From Halobellus limi (GTDB taxonomy: Archaea; Halobacteriota; Halobacteria; Halobacteriales; Haloferacaceae), in the NCBI RefSeq assembly GCF_004799685.1, contig NZ_CP031311.1, positions 1,798,001 to 1,862,000 of the forward strand: 64,000 bases of DNA, given 5' to 3'. Positions 24,217 to 32,885 of the stretch are shown one piece after another; the first letter of the stretch is position 1, and each line of letters opens with the position of its first letter. A program made the translations under genes and the position numbers. The notes below the pieces were generated by a model that was given only the letters and a program-made list of their open reading frames with translations, ran no database searches and was not told the origin of the DNA.

Positions 24217-24315
24217 GTCGAGGACGGTGTCCCCGTCGCCGTCGAGACTGGTGTCCCCGTCGCCGTCGAGGACGGCGTCTCACTCCTCGCCGTCGAGGAC
24301 GGTGTCCCCGTCGCC
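24217..24315. repeat. 24-bp tandem repeats spanning the polymerase stop codon
   Basis: The unit GTCGAGGACGGTGTCCCCGT+CGCC (24 bp) occurs at 24217-24240 and, slightly changed, at 24241-24264. A degenerate copy at 24265-24288 carries the stop codon (24280-24282), and a good copy lies at 24292-24315. On the minus strand they encode an eight-residue acidic unit (GDGDTVLD), so the coding pattern continues past the stop. Confidence 0.75.
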
Positions 24316-25710
24316 GCCGAGATCGTCGAACGAGAGTTGTCCCTCCGGTTCCGCGTTCTCCCCGTCGGCGAGGTCGGACAGCTCCTCGCCTTCCGCGCCG
24401 TCGTCCGCGTCGCCACCGTTCCACCCGTCGAGTCGGGACTGCTCGCCCGACGCGAACGAGAGGTTCGAGACGCGGACCCCCAGTTTGCGGACGGCGTCGC
24501 CGTCGAACTCCGAGAGCAGTTCGAGCGCGACGTCCTCGACGAGGTCCGGATCGTCGACCGGCCCCGGGAGCGACCGCTCCCGGGTGTTGACGTCGTACGG
24601 GGGCACGACGGCCTTGATCCCGATCGTCCGGTAGGTCGCGTCCCGACTGCGAGCGCGGGCCGCGACGTCGGCCGCGAGCGCCGCGAGCGCCTCCCGCTTT
24701 TCCTCCCAGTCGTCGGTCGCCTCGGCGAACGCCGACTCCCGCGAGAGGCTCTTGGGCCGGCCGGTCGGCGTCACCTCTCGGTCGTCGATCCCGCGGGCCC
24801 GGTCGTGCAGTTCCACCCCGCGGGACCCGAACGCCGAACGGAGCGCCGTCGGGTCGGCCTCGGCGAGGTCGCCCGCGGTCTCGATACCCATCTCCGCGAG
24901 CCGGTCGGCCGTCACCGGCCCCACGCCGTGGACCGCGTCGACGGACAGCGGTGCCAGAAATTCGCTGACCTCGCCGGGTTCGACGACGACGAGTCCGTCC
25001 GGCTTGTCGTGATCCGAGGCGATCTTCGCGGCGGACATGTTCGGCGCCACGCCGACGCTCGCCGGGACCCCCACCTCCCGCGCGATCCGCTGTTTCACGT
25101 GTCGCGCGTACCCCTCGGCCAGGGTCCGGTCGCCGTCGGGCGTGCGCTGCCAGGCGGTCTCCTCGGTGACGTCGAGGTACGCCTCGTCGATGCTGACCTC
25201 GCGGACGACGTCGGCACACTCGTGGAGGATCTCCTTCACCGACGCCGCGACCGACTTGTAGAAGTCCAGATCGACCGGTCGGTAGTGGCCCGTCTCGGTG
25301 GAGTGCGCGTCGTCTCCGACGGGCGTGCCGCCGGCGTCCGCATTACCGTCACCGGCGGCGCCGTTGCCGCCGGCCGCGTCGCCGTCGTCGATCGCGTTCT
25401 CACCGCCGCCGCCGCCCGCGTCCGGGTCGGATTCCGTATCGGTATCTGTCTCGGCGCGCGGGAGTCGCTCCAGCGCCTCCGAGATCGGCTGAGCGCTCTC
25501 GACGCCGTATTCGCGCGCCTCGTAGCTCGCGGTGGCGACCGCGCCGAACGTCTCGCCGGACTCGTATCCCATCCCGACGACGACTGGCTCACCGCGGAGA
25601 GAGGGTTCGCGCAGTCGCTCACAGGAGGCGTAAAAACAGTCCATATCGACGTGGAGGACGATCCGCGAGGGCGTCGACTCCTCGACGCCGGGGAGCGTCT
25701 CCCCGCTCAT
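24280..25710 (-). CDS. dinB: DNA polymerase IV (Y-family)
   Basis: A 476-residue translesion polymerase. The palm motifs are HVDMDCFYASCE (first metal-binding Asp) and EVSIDEAYLDV (catalytic Asp-Glu). VHGVGPVTADRL is the helix-hairpin-helix of the thumb, and the little finger domain follows. An acidic, Gly/Ala/Asp-rich insertion of about 60 residues (about 90-148) lies between the first palm motif and YRPVDLDFY, which is unusual for the family. A PIP-box-like QLSFDDL (458-464) near the C-terminus would bind the sliding clamp. The acidic tail comes from 24-bp repeats that reach past the stop. Confidence 0.92.
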   Translation of the reverse strand: MSGETLPGVEESTPSRIVLHVDMDCFYASCERLREPSLRGEPVVVGMGYESGETFGAVATASYEAREYGVESAQPISEALERLPRAETDTDTESDPDAGGGGGENAIDDGDAAGGNGAAGDGNADAGGTPVGDDAHSTETGHYRPVDLDFYKSVAASVKEILHECADVVREVSIDEAYLDVTEETAWQRTPDGDRTLAEGYARHVKQRIAREVGVPASVGVAPNMSAAKIASDHDKPDGLVVVEPGEVSEFLAPLSVDAVHGVGPVTADRLAEMGIETAGDLAEADPTALRSAFGSRGVELHDRARGIDDREVTPTGRPKSLSRESAFAEATDDWEEKREALAALAADVAARARSRDATYRTIGIKAVVPPYDVNTRERSLPGPVDDPDLVEDVALELLSEFDGDAVRKLGVRVSNLSFASGEQSRLDGWNGGDADDGAEGEELSDLADGENAEPEGQLSFDDLGGDGDTVLDGEE

Positions 25711-25906
25711 CGTCCGCTGGCCCTCGCGCGGTCGGTTCGGTTCGTGAGTGACATCTGCGGTCGTCCGTCCCGGTGACGGTCGGTTCTACGCGAGGCGCTC
25801 TCAATAGCGTTCTCAAACCGGAGCGGAAGTAGAGCGGGCCGGAGCGGTGGAGGATCGATCAGAAAATCGGACGGGAGCGGACGGCCGTCTTACCTCGTGG
25901 GAGAGG

Positions 25907-26335
25907 TCACTTCAGTCGTTCCTGCAGGAACGACGGGTGGGCGGCGGTGATCCCATCGATCGACAGCAGCGTCTCGGCGATGACCTCGCCGAGAGCGTCG
26001 CCGTCGGGCGCGCGGACCTCCGCCATCAGCATGTGATCGCCCGAGGAGGTGTACAGCGACTCGACGGCGTCCAGTTCCTTGAGTTCGCGCGTCGCCTCGA
26101 CGTAGCGCTCCGAGGCCACGTCGAGTCCCACGAGCGCGATCGAGGTCTCAGAGAGCTTCTTCGGGTCCACGTCCGCGGAGTAGCCGACGATGATCCCCTC
26201 TTCTTCCATCTGCCGGATGTACTTCCGGACGGTCGGCTTCGAGACGTCCGCCCGCTCCGCGATCTCGGCGTACGACGCCTGGGCGTCCTCCTCGAGAACG
26301 TCGAGGATGCGCCCTTCCGTCGAAGTGGCTTCCAT
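25907..26335 (-). CDS. Lrp/AsnC family transcriptional regulator
   Basis: A 142-residue Lrp-type regulator: winged helix-turn-helix (residues 5-55, SYAEIAERADVSKPTVRKY) and a C-terminal RAM domain (about 65-135) with GDHMLMAEV at the effector interface. It stands next to and on the same strand as porAB, separated by 187 bp. Its own upstream region holds TTTCGG and CCGAA half-sites resembling the palindrome before porA (29390-29403). Regulation of porAB is a reasonable inference. Confidence 0.9.
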   Translation of the reverse strand: MEATSTEGRILDVLEEDAQASYAEIAERADVSKPTVRKYIRQMEEEGIIVGYSADVDPKKLSETSIALVGLDVASERYVEATRELKELDAVESLYTSSGDHMLMAEVRAPDGDALGEVIAETLLSIDGITAAHPSFLQERLK

Positions 26336-26522
26336 ACCCCTATCTTTCGGATGGCAGAAAAAATACCTTCCGAACCTGAAAAGCGAACTTCCGACGACGA
26401 AACCCTCGGTCGGATGGAGTGCGCGTACGACTCACAGAACAGATGCGACCGCGCCGTCGAACCGACTCGGTCTCGTTCGGAGAAGCGAGAGAGATGCCGT
26501 TTCAGACGGCCGCAGACGACGC

Positions 26523-27461
26523 CTACTTGTGCTTGTCGAGGAACGTGTCGTAGACGCGTTCCCACTCGTAGTCGTCGTCGAAGTACCGCTCTGCGAGCGG
26601 TTCCTCGGGGATCTCGCCGATCCGCTGTTTCTCCTGCTGGTAGGACGGCCGGTCCTCGTCGACGTAGTAGCGGCCGGTGAGGACGGTCCCCTCGTGGAGG
26701 ACGTTCTCCGTCTCGTGCATCATCTCGGAGGCCTCCGAGCGGTCGGTGTTGTCGAACTCGTAGTCCTCGGAGTCGTTGATGTCGATGTAGGGGACGTACT
26801 GCTTTGCGTCCTTGTTCCAGGTCGGACACTGCGTGAGGAAGTCCACGTGGGAGAACCCGTCGTGCTCGATGGCCTCGACGATGATGTCCTTCGCCTGGTT
26901 CGGGTTGACGGCGGCCGTCCGAGCGATGTAGGACGCGCCGGCCGTCAGCGACAGCGACAGCGGACGGATCGGGTCCTTCGCCGACCCGTGGGGCTGGGTC
27001 TTCGACTTGTGGCCCTTCGGCGACGTCGGCGACGTCTGGCCCTTCGTGAGCCCGAAGATCTCGTTGTTGAACACGATGTAGGTCATATCGTGGTTCTCGC
27101 GGGCCGTGTGGGTGAAGTGGTTGCCGCCGATCCCGTAGCCGTCGCCGTCGCCGCCGGCGGCGACGACGGTCAGTCCGGGATTGGCCAGTTTGGCCGCCCG
27201 GGCGACCGGCAGCGACCGGCCGTGGATCGTGTGGAAGCCGTAGCTCTCGAAGTAGCTGTTCAACTTGCCCGAGCAACCGATGCCCGTGCAGACGAGCATC
27301 TCCTCGGGGGACAGTCCCAGTTCGGCTGCCGCCCCTTTCAGGGCCTTCAGCACCCCGAAGTCGCCACAGCCGGGACACCAAGTCGGCTGGGGTTCGAGGC
27401 CGGGCGTGTACTCGTTACGGTCGCGTTCGGCGTTCTCGCCGATTGCACTGAATGCGCTCAT
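26523..27461 (-). CDS. porB: Pyruvate:ferredoxin oxidoreductase beta subunit
   Basis: A 312-residue thiamine diphosphate-binding subunit of a two-subunit 2-oxoacid:ferredoxin oxidoreductase. WCPGCGDFGVL and CTGIGCSGKLN supply cysteines for a [4Fe-4S] cluster, GGDGDGYGIGGNHF is the ThDP/Mg motif (GDGD), and FNNEIFGLTKGQTSPT is typical. The enzyme turns pyruvate and CoA into acetyl-CoA, CO2 and reduced ferredoxin. Subunit lengths (312 and 635 residues) fit my recollection of haloarchaeal PorBA rather than KorBA. The substrate remains inferred. It follows porA by two bases. Confidence 0.85.
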   Translation of the reverse strand: MSAFSAIGENAERDRNEYTPGLEPQPTWCPGCGDFGVLKALKGAAAELGLSPEEMLVCTGIGCSGKLNSYFESYGFHTIHGRSLPVARAAKLANPGLTVVAAGGDGDGYGIGGNHFTHTARENHDMTYIVFNNEIFGLTKGQTSPTSPKGHKSKTQPHGSAKDPIRPLSLSLTAGASYIARTAAVNPNQAKDIIVEAIEHDGFSHVDFLTQCPTWNKDAKQYVPYIDINDSEDYEFDNTDRSEASEMMHETENVLHEGTVLTGRYYVDEDRPSYQQEKQRIGEIPEEPLAERYFDDDYEWERVYDTFLDKHK

Positions 27462-27463
27462 TG

Positions 27464-29371
27464 TTAATCACTCGCTGCGGGGACGAACTTGGTCTCGTGG
27501 CCGGGCAGCGACCCGTCCTCGACGATGCTCGTGACGAACCCGTCGACGATCTCGGCGGGCTCGAAGGGGTTGCCGTTGTACTTCAGGAGACTCGAGAGCT
27601 TCTCGCCGAAGCGACCGAGTTCCTTCTGCGTCAGGCCGCGGAACTGCGCGGAGGCGTTCATCTCGACGACGAGCACCTCGTCGACGCTCCGGATGAACTC
27701 GGTGACCTCCTCGACCGGGTACGGCGCGAGTTCGGAGACGCCGAGCATCTTCACCGAATGGCCGTCGTCGTTCAGTCGGTCGACCGCCTCCTCGGCGGTT
27801 CCCTGCTGGGAGCCGAACGTCATGATCCCGTACTCGGCCTCTTCGGGTCCGTAGTGGGTGTTCGTCTCCTCGTCGCCGTCGAGGTCCGCCCGGATGGCCT
27901 CCATCTTCTGCATCCGACGGTTGACCTGATTGACGCGGTTGTCGGGGTCCTCGGCGATGTGACCGGCGGGCATGTGCTCGTTGCCAGTCGCGAGGTAGCG
28001 GCCGCCTTCCTGTCCGGGGAGCGAGCGCGGACTCACGCCGTCTTCGACGTCGTGCTGGAAGCGGTTGTACTTGCCCGAGGGGTCGTGCGGCGCGTCCGCG
28101 AGTTCGGCCTCGGAGATGACCGACCCGAGGTCGGGGTTCGGCTCCTCGTCGAAGACGCTGGCGGGGACGTTCCGCATCTCGCCGCCGTTCTTCTGGTCGT
28201 AGAGGACGATCGACGGGATCTGGTACTCGTAGGCGATCTGGAACGCCCGCCGGGTCTGCTTGTAGGCCTCCTCGGCGCCCGAGGGCGCGAAGACGACCCG
28301 ATGGGAGTCGCCCTGCGACGTGTAGAGGACGTGTTCGAGGTCGGCCTGTTCGGGCTTCGTCGGCATCCCAGTCGAGGGACCGGCGCGCATCGCCTCGACG
28401 AGGACGACCGGCGTCTCGGTCATCTCCGCGAGGCCGAGCGGCTCCGACATCAGCGCGAAGCCGCCGCCGGATGAACCGGACATCGCCTTGACGCCGGCGT
28501 GGGAGGCCCCGACCGCGAGCGCCGCGGCCGCGATCTCGTCTTCGACCTGCTCGGAGATCCCGCCGACCTCCGGGAGGTTCTGCGACATGATCGTGAAGAC
28601 CTCGGTCCACGGCGTCATCGGATAGCCGGCGATGAAGCGACAGCCCTCGTCGAGCGCGCCGTACGCGATGGCGTCGGACCCCGAGATGAGCACCTGTTCC
28701 TCCTCGTGCTCGCCCTCCGGTACCGACACGTCCGGTGCGTCGGCGTCGAACTCCTCGAGGACGGTCTCGTAGGCGTCATCGAACACCGACATATTCGGCT
28801 CGAACACCTTCTCCGGCATCGAGTCCTCCATCAGGCTCTTGATGACGTCGGGTTCGATCCCGGCGATGGCGCAGGTGACGGCGACGCCCGCGGTGTTCCG
28901 CATCACTTCGCGGCCGTGCTCGCGAGCCATCGTTCGGAGGTCGATGTCGTAGACGTGCCAGCCGTTCTCCTCGACCCGCTCGTCGAAGTTCGGGATGTCG
29001 TCGGTGTCGAGCAGCCCCGAGTCGTAGACGATGACGCCGCCCTCGTCCAGTTCGTCGAGGTTCTCCGACAGCGGTTTCACCTCCTCGTTGCCGTAGTAGG
29101 CGTTCTCCTGCGGATTACGGGCGAAAGAGTCGCCCAGTGCGAGGAGGAAGTTGTACCCGTCGCCGCGCGATTTCACGGGCTCCGACGAGACCCGGACCTC
29201 CGTGTAGGTGTGGCCGCCGCGGATGCGCGACGGGTAGTGACGATGCGTGAATACGTGTAGGCCCGCTCGCATCAGGGCCTTTGCGAAGTTCTGGCTGGTC
29301 GAGGCGATCCCGTCTCCGGAACCACCCGCGATTCGCCAGATGAGTTCGTCGTCAGTCATATCTGAGCTCAC
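27464..29371 (-). CDS. porA: Pyruvate:ferredoxin oxidoreductase alpha subunit
   Basis: A 635-residue fused gamma-alpha subunit. Residues 1-200 are the gamma domain (IAGGSGDGIASTSQNFAKAL, HYPSRIRGGHTY). The alpha pyrimidine-binding domain follows (ISGSDAIAYGALDEGCRF, GYPMTPWTEV) and the transketolase-C-like domain with FGSQQGTAEEAV. It forms a heterodimer or tetramer with PorB and delivers electrons to ferredoxin, the usual haloarchaeal replacement for pyruvate dehydrogenase. Start 29371 gives SSDM before TDDELIW; the Met five residues on is also possible. A palindrome and TATA-like element lie upstream. Confidence 0.87.
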   Translation of the reverse strand: MSSDMTDDELIWRIAGGSGDGIASTSQNFAKALMRAGLHVFTHRHYPSRIRGGHTYTEVRVSSEPVKSRGDGYNFLLALGDSFARNPQENAYYGNEEVKPLSENLDELDEGGVIVYDSGLLDTDDIPNFDERVEENGWHVYDIDLRTMAREHGREVMRNTAGVAVTCAIAGIEPDVIKSLMEDSMPEKVFEPNMSVFDDAYETVLEEFDADAPDVSVPEGEHEEEQVLISGSDAIAYGALDEGCRFIAGYPMTPWTEVFTIMSQNLPEVGGISEQVEDEIAAAALAVGASHAGVKAMSGSSGGGFALMSEPLGLAEMTETPVVLVEAMRAGPSTGMPTKPEQADLEHVLYTSQGDSHRVVFAPSGAEEAYKQTRRAFQIAYEYQIPSIVLYDQKNGGEMRNVPASVFDEEPNPDLGSVISEAELADAPHDPSGKYNRFQHDVEDGVSPRSLPGQEGGRYLATGNEHMPAGHIAEDPDNRVNQVNRRMQKMEAIRADLDGDEETNTHYGPEEAEYGIMTFGSQQGTAEEAVDRLNDDGHSVKMLGVSELAPYPVEEVTEFIRSVDEVLVVEMNASAQFRGLTQKELGRFGEKLSSLLKYNGNPFEPAEIVDGFVTSIVEDGSLPGHETKFVPAASD

Positions 29372-29389
29372 GGCCCGGGTGGGCCACTA

Positions 29390-29421
29390 CCGAAAACTTT
29401 CGGAAGGAGTCGATTAAAGCC
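29390..29421 (-). promoter_or_regulatory. porA promoter with CCGAAA-N2-TTTCGG palindrome
   Basis: A perfect 6+6 palindrome (CCGAAAACTTTCGG, 29390-29403) lies 19-32 bp before the porA start. Further up, a TATA-like CGATTAAAG (plus strand, 29413-29421) places the transcription start near the palindrome. A repressor bound there would block initiation. Similar TTTCGG/CCGAA half-sites precede the nearby Lrp gene (26344-26395), so that protein is a candidate binder. Confidence 0.5.
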
Positions 29422-29699
29422 TTTGCTATAAGTTACCAAGGAAAGATGATGATGTTCCTAATATGTGTCCACAACACACGATATATTGAAGAATAGTACG
29501 TGTTCGTCCACTGTATTCACGTAGATTTTAACGGGTTCGAATCACAGCGCGAAACCTTGCGCAGAACGACACAACCGAAACGGCGGCGGCTCTGGTTCTT
29601 TCGGCCGTTTCTGAGATATTCGGCTATCGATCCGATATGCTCGCAAAGAAACCTGTTTCCCACGTCGGAGAGTACGCCGACGGCCGCCGATGGTGGCGG
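29422..29699. other. AT-rich non-coding gap
   Basis: This gap separates the porA promoter from the 3' end of aroC. Its first part (29422-29540) is markedly AT-rich. An open frame at 29500-29730 has poor codon bias and is not convincing. I see no RNA gene or repeat here. Confidence 0.5.
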
Positions 29700-30851
29700 C
29701 TACTCGTTGTCCGGGCTCGACGGGTGGTAGTCGGTGTCGTACTCGCCGGGGTCGTCGTCGAGGCGGTCGGGGTTGATCCGGCCGCCGAGGAGCATGAAGT
29801 CGAGGATCGTGAGGTTCAACATCGCCTCGACGACCGGCACCGCACGCGGCGGCAGCACGGGGTCGTGCCGCCCGACGACCTGGATCTCCTTCTCCTCGCC
29901 GGTCTCCCAGTCGACGGTCTTCTGCTTCTTCGGGATCGACGTCGGCGCGTGCCAGGTGACCTCGCCGTAGATCGGCTGTCCGGTCGTGATGCCGCCCTGG
30001 AGCCCGCCGTGTTTGTTGCCCTCGGGGACCGGGTCGCCGTCGGAGTCGAATTCCCAGTCCTCGTTTCGGTCCTTTCCGGTCCACTCGCGGGCCTCCGTCC
30101 CGAGACCGAACTCGAAGGCCGTCGTCGCCGGAATCGACATCATCGCCTGGCCGAGTCGCGAGGGGAACGAGTCGAACCGCGGCGCGCCGAGTCCGCGGGG
30201 GACGCCCTGGGCCTCGAAGTAGATCGACCCCCCGATGGAGTCGCCGGCCTCCTGGTAGTCGTCGATCAGCTCGCGCATCTCCTCCGCCGTGTCGGGATCG
30301 GCGCACCGAACCGGATTCTCCTCCGCGTGTTCGAGCATCTGCTCGAAGCTCACGTCGGGTGCCTCGATGTCCCCGATCTGGTTCACGTGCGCCTTCACCC
30401 GAACGTCCTCGGTCTCCAGTATCTTCTTCGCGACGGCGCCCGCGGCGACCCAGTTCACCGTCTCGCGCGCCGAGGAGCGGCCGCCGCCGCCCCAGTTGCG
30501 CGTCCCGAACTTCGCCGAGTAGGTGAAGTCGCCGTGGCTCGGACGCGGGGCCGTCACGTACGGCTCGTACTTGCCCGAGCGGGCGTCCTTGTTCTCGATG
30601 ACCATCCCGATCGGCGTCCCCGTCGTGTACCCGTCCTGGACTCCCGAGTTGATCGAGACCGCGTCGGGCTCGCCCCGGGAGGTCGTGATCATCGACTGAC
30701 CCGGCTTTCGTCTGTCCAGTTCCGCCTGGACGTCGTCCTCGTCGAGTTCGAGCCCGGCCGGACAGCCCGACACCGTCACGCCCATCGCGTCGCCGTGGCT
30801 CTCGCCGTAGGTGGTGACCTGGAAGAGCCGGCCGAATCGGTTCCCGTTCAT
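29700..30851 (-). CDS. aroC: Chorismate synthase
   Basis: A 383-residue enzyme making chorismate from 5-enolpyruvylshikimate 3-phosphate, the last common step of aromatic amino acid synthesis, using reduced FMN. The signatures are present: GESHGDAMGVTVSGCPAGL (residues about 16-34), RPSHGDFTYSAKFG, and the C-terminal RHDPVLPPRAVPVVEAM. The Met before NGNRFGRLFQV is chosen because it is the family N-terminus and has a TATA box 22-31 bp upstream. aroA lies 650 bp away on the same strand, with one opposite-strand gene between. Confidence 0.95.
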   Translation of the reverse strand: MNGNRFGRLFQVTTYGESHGDAMGVTVSGCPAGLELDEDDVQAELDRRKPGQSMITTSRGEPDAVSINSGVQDGYTTGTPIGMVIENKDARSGKYEPYVTAPRPSHGDFTYSAKFGTRNWGGGGRSSARETVNWVAAGAVAKKILETEDVRVKAHVNQIGDIEAPDVSFEQMLEHAEENPVRCADPDTAEEMRELIDDYQEAGDSIGGSIYFEAQGVPRGLGAPRFDSFPSRLGQAMMSIPATTAFEFGLGTEAREWTGKDRNEDWEFDSDGDPVPEGNKHGGLQGGITTGQPIYGEVTWHAPTSIPKKQKTVDWETGEEKEIQVVGRHDPVLPPRAVPVVEAMLNLTILDFMLLGGRINPDRLDDDPGEYDTDYHPSSPDNE

Positions 30852-30871
30852 TACCTCGCCGTCGTGCTTCC

Positions 30872-30882
30872 GGGCATATATA
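30872..30882 (-). promoter_or_regulatory. TATA box of aroC
   Basis: GTATATATGCC on the minus strand, 21-31 bp before the aroC start at 30851, is a strong TATA match with leaderless spacing. Confidence 0.6.
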
Positions 30883-30989
30883 CGTTGCAGAAAGCCGCAA
30901 TCGGCGGGGAGGGAGTCCCGCTCGCGACCGCCGGGGGAACTATGCTGCGCGCCCGCGAAAGAGAGGTACGGGAGCTCCCGGAACTTCGT

Positions 30990-31451
30990 ATGGACAACAT
31001 CGAATACGCGTACACCCACGGAATGGACGACGCGGCGGTCGAAGAGCGACTGGAGACGACCGGGACCGGCGTGCTCGCGCTCTCGGAGGGCGACGACAGT
31101 TATGCCATTCCGCTGGCACACTACTACGACGGCGAGCGGCTCTACTTCCGCCTCGGCGTCACCGACGGGAGTCGAAAAGGGCGGTTCCTAGAGACGACGG
31201 ACACCGCGTCTTACGTCCTCTACGGAACGGCGGACACCGACGACCCGCGGGGGATCGACTCTTGGAGCGTCCTCGTCACCGGAACGCTCACCGAACTTCC
31301 GGAGTCCGAACACGAGCGGTTCGACACCGCCGAAATAAACCGCGCGTTCTCGCCGATCCGCGTCTTCGACGAGGACGTCGAGGAGATGGAGATCCGCATC
31401 GTCGAACTCGAGATCGAGTCGATCACCGGACGGCAGACCGCCGAGGCGTAG
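30990..31451 (+). CDS. Pyridoxamine 5'-phosphate oxidase-fold protein
   Basis: A 153-residue split-barrel protein of the flavin/PNPOx-like class. It contains VEERLETTGTGVLALSEGDDSYAIPLAHYYDGERLYFRLG, of which the SYAIPLAHYYDG part is the flavin-proximal strand pair, and a C-terminal ITGRQT segment common in F420/FMN-binding members. Such haloarchaeal proteins often bind FMN, F420 or haem. The substrate is unknown. The Met before DNIEYAYTHG is the start, as the upstream frame is antisense to aroC. It converges on aroA with a hairpin in the gap. Confidence 0.75.
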   Translation: MDNIEYAYTHGMDDAAVEERLETTGTGVLALSEGDDSYAIPLAHYYDGERLYFRLGVTDGSRKGRFLETTDTASYVLYGTADTDDPRGIDSWSVLVTGTLTELPESEHERFDTAEINRAFSPIRVFDEDVEEMEIRIVELEIESITGRQTAEA

Positions 31452-31452
31452 C

Positions 31453-31466
31453 CGGCGGAGCCGCCG
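31453..31466. terminator. Hairpin between convergent genes
   Basis: CGGCGG-AG-CCGCCG (14 bp) sits directly after the TAG of the plus-strand gene and 32 bp from the aroA stop on the other strand. It could act as a bidirectional 3'-end signal. The short loop weakens the case. Confidence 0.35.
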
Positions 31467-31497
31467 ACTGGACTTCTCTGTGGGCTCGCCGGCCCGA

Positions 31498-32799
31498 CTA
31501 CTCGGCCCGCTCGACGTCGACGCCGAGCGACTCCAGCGCGTCGAAGAAGTCCGGGAACGACACGTCGACGTGTTCGCCGCCCTCGATGACGGTGTCGCCG
31601 TCGGCGACGAGGCCGGCGACCGAAAGCGACATCACGATCCGGTGGTCGGCGCGGCCGTCGACCCGCGCCCCGACGAGGTCGCTCTCTCCCCCGTGGACCG
31701 TCAGCCGGTCCCGTTCTTCAGTCACGGACGCGCCGAGCTTCTCCAGCTCCTCGGCCATCGCGCTCACGCGGTCGGTCTCCTTGTAGCGGACGTGCTCGCA
31801 GTTCTCGATGACGGTGTCGCCGTCGGCGACGGCGCCGAGCGCGGCGATCGTCGGGAGGAGATCGGGGGTGTCGCCGACGTCGACGGTCGTCCCCGACAGC
31901 GACGCCCGCGGGACGGTGATCTCGCCGGCCTCGCGGTCCCACTCGACGGCCGCGCCCATCGACTCCAGAATCCCCACGATGGCGCTGTCGCCCTGCGCGC
32001 TCGGGCGTGCGCCCTCGACGACTACCGCCTCGCCGTCCGCGGCGGCGACCGCGCCCGCGGCGAGCAGGTACGACATCGACGAGAAGTCCCCGGGGACGGC
32101 GTACTCGCCGCCGGTGGGGTCGTAGGACTGACCACCGGGAACGGTAAAGCCCTCGGCCGTCCGCTCGGCCTCGACGCCGAAGTCGCGGAGGACCTCCAGC
32201 GTGATGTCGACGTACGGCGCGGACTTCAGTTCGGTTTCCAGGTCGATCTCGATGCCCTCCTCGGTCACCGCGCCGGCCATCAAGAGCGCGGTGATGTACT
32301 GCGAGGAGACGTCGCCCGGGATCGACACCCTTCCGCCGCCGGTGTCGCCGCCGACGACGAGCGGCGCCTGCCCGTTGCCGCGCGTCGACTCCGCGCGGCC
32401 GCCGAGTTGGTCGATCGCGTCGAGGAGGGGTCCCTGCGGTCGCGAGCGCAGGGAGTCGTCGCCGGTGAAGACGCAGAGACCGTCGGCGAGCGCGCCGCAG
32501 GCGGTGACGAGCCGCGTGGTCGTCCCCGAGTTCGCGCAGTCGACGACGTCGTCCGGAACCTCCGGCCGGCCGTCGAAGCCCTCGATTTCGAGTCGCGCGT
32601 CGTCGCCGGAGCGGTCCACCGACCCGCCGAACGCCTCGACCGCCCGCATCGTCGCGCGGGTGTCGGCGCTCACGAGCGGATCGGAGACGACGGCCTCGTC
32701 GCCGTAGCCCGCCGCCAGGATGGCTCGGTGCGTGTAGCTCTTCGAGGGCGGCGCGCGGACTCGCCCCTCGACGCGCGACTGCGAGATAGTGACGTCCAT
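31498..32799 (-). CDS. aroA: 3-phosphoshikimate 1-carboxyvinyltransferase (EPSP synthase)
   Basis: A 433-residue enzyme transferring enolpyruvate from PEP to shikimate 3-phosphate. Two inside-out alpha/beta domains are visible. The family motifs are [15 protein letters not shown] (N-terminal Lys/Ser/Arg of the active site), [16 protein letters not shown] (phosphate binding), [13 protein letters not shown] and the C-terminal [15 protein letters not shown]. It supplies the substrate of aroC nearby. A TATA-like GTATCATAC (minus strand, 32823-32832) lies about 24 bp before the start. Confidence 0.95.
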   Translation of the reverse strand: MDVTISQSRVEGRVRAPPSKSYTHRAILAAGYGDEAVVSDPLVSADTRATMRAVEAFGGSVDRSGDDARLEIEGFDGRPEVPDDVVDCANSGTTTRLVTACGALADGLCVFTGDDSLRSRPQGPLLDAIDQLGGRAESTRGNGQAPLVVGGDTGGGRVSIPGDVSSQYITALLMAGAVTEEGIEIDLETELKSAPYVDITLEVLRDFGVEAERTAEGFTVPGGQSYDPTGGEYAVPGDFSSMSYLLAAGAVAAADGEAVVVEGARPSAQGDSAIVGILESMGAAVEWDREAGEITVPRASLSGTTVDVGDTPDLLPTIAALGAVADGDTVIENCEHVRYKETDRVSAMAEELEKLGASVTEERDRLTVHGGESDLVGARVDGRADHRIVMSLSVAGLVADGDTVIEGGEHVDVSFPDFFDALESLGVDVERAE

Positions 32800-32885
32800 A
32801 CGGGTCGTTCTCGGTGGCGGGGGTATGATACTTACTGTCGACGGTCCCGGCGTTCCACGTGGCCGCGCGGGAACCGCCCGCCGCG

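Noticed and set aside
29500..29730. 76-codon frame upstream of aroC's 3' end
   Set aside because: It is AT-rich without third-position bias and overlaps the aroC C-terminus on the other strand.
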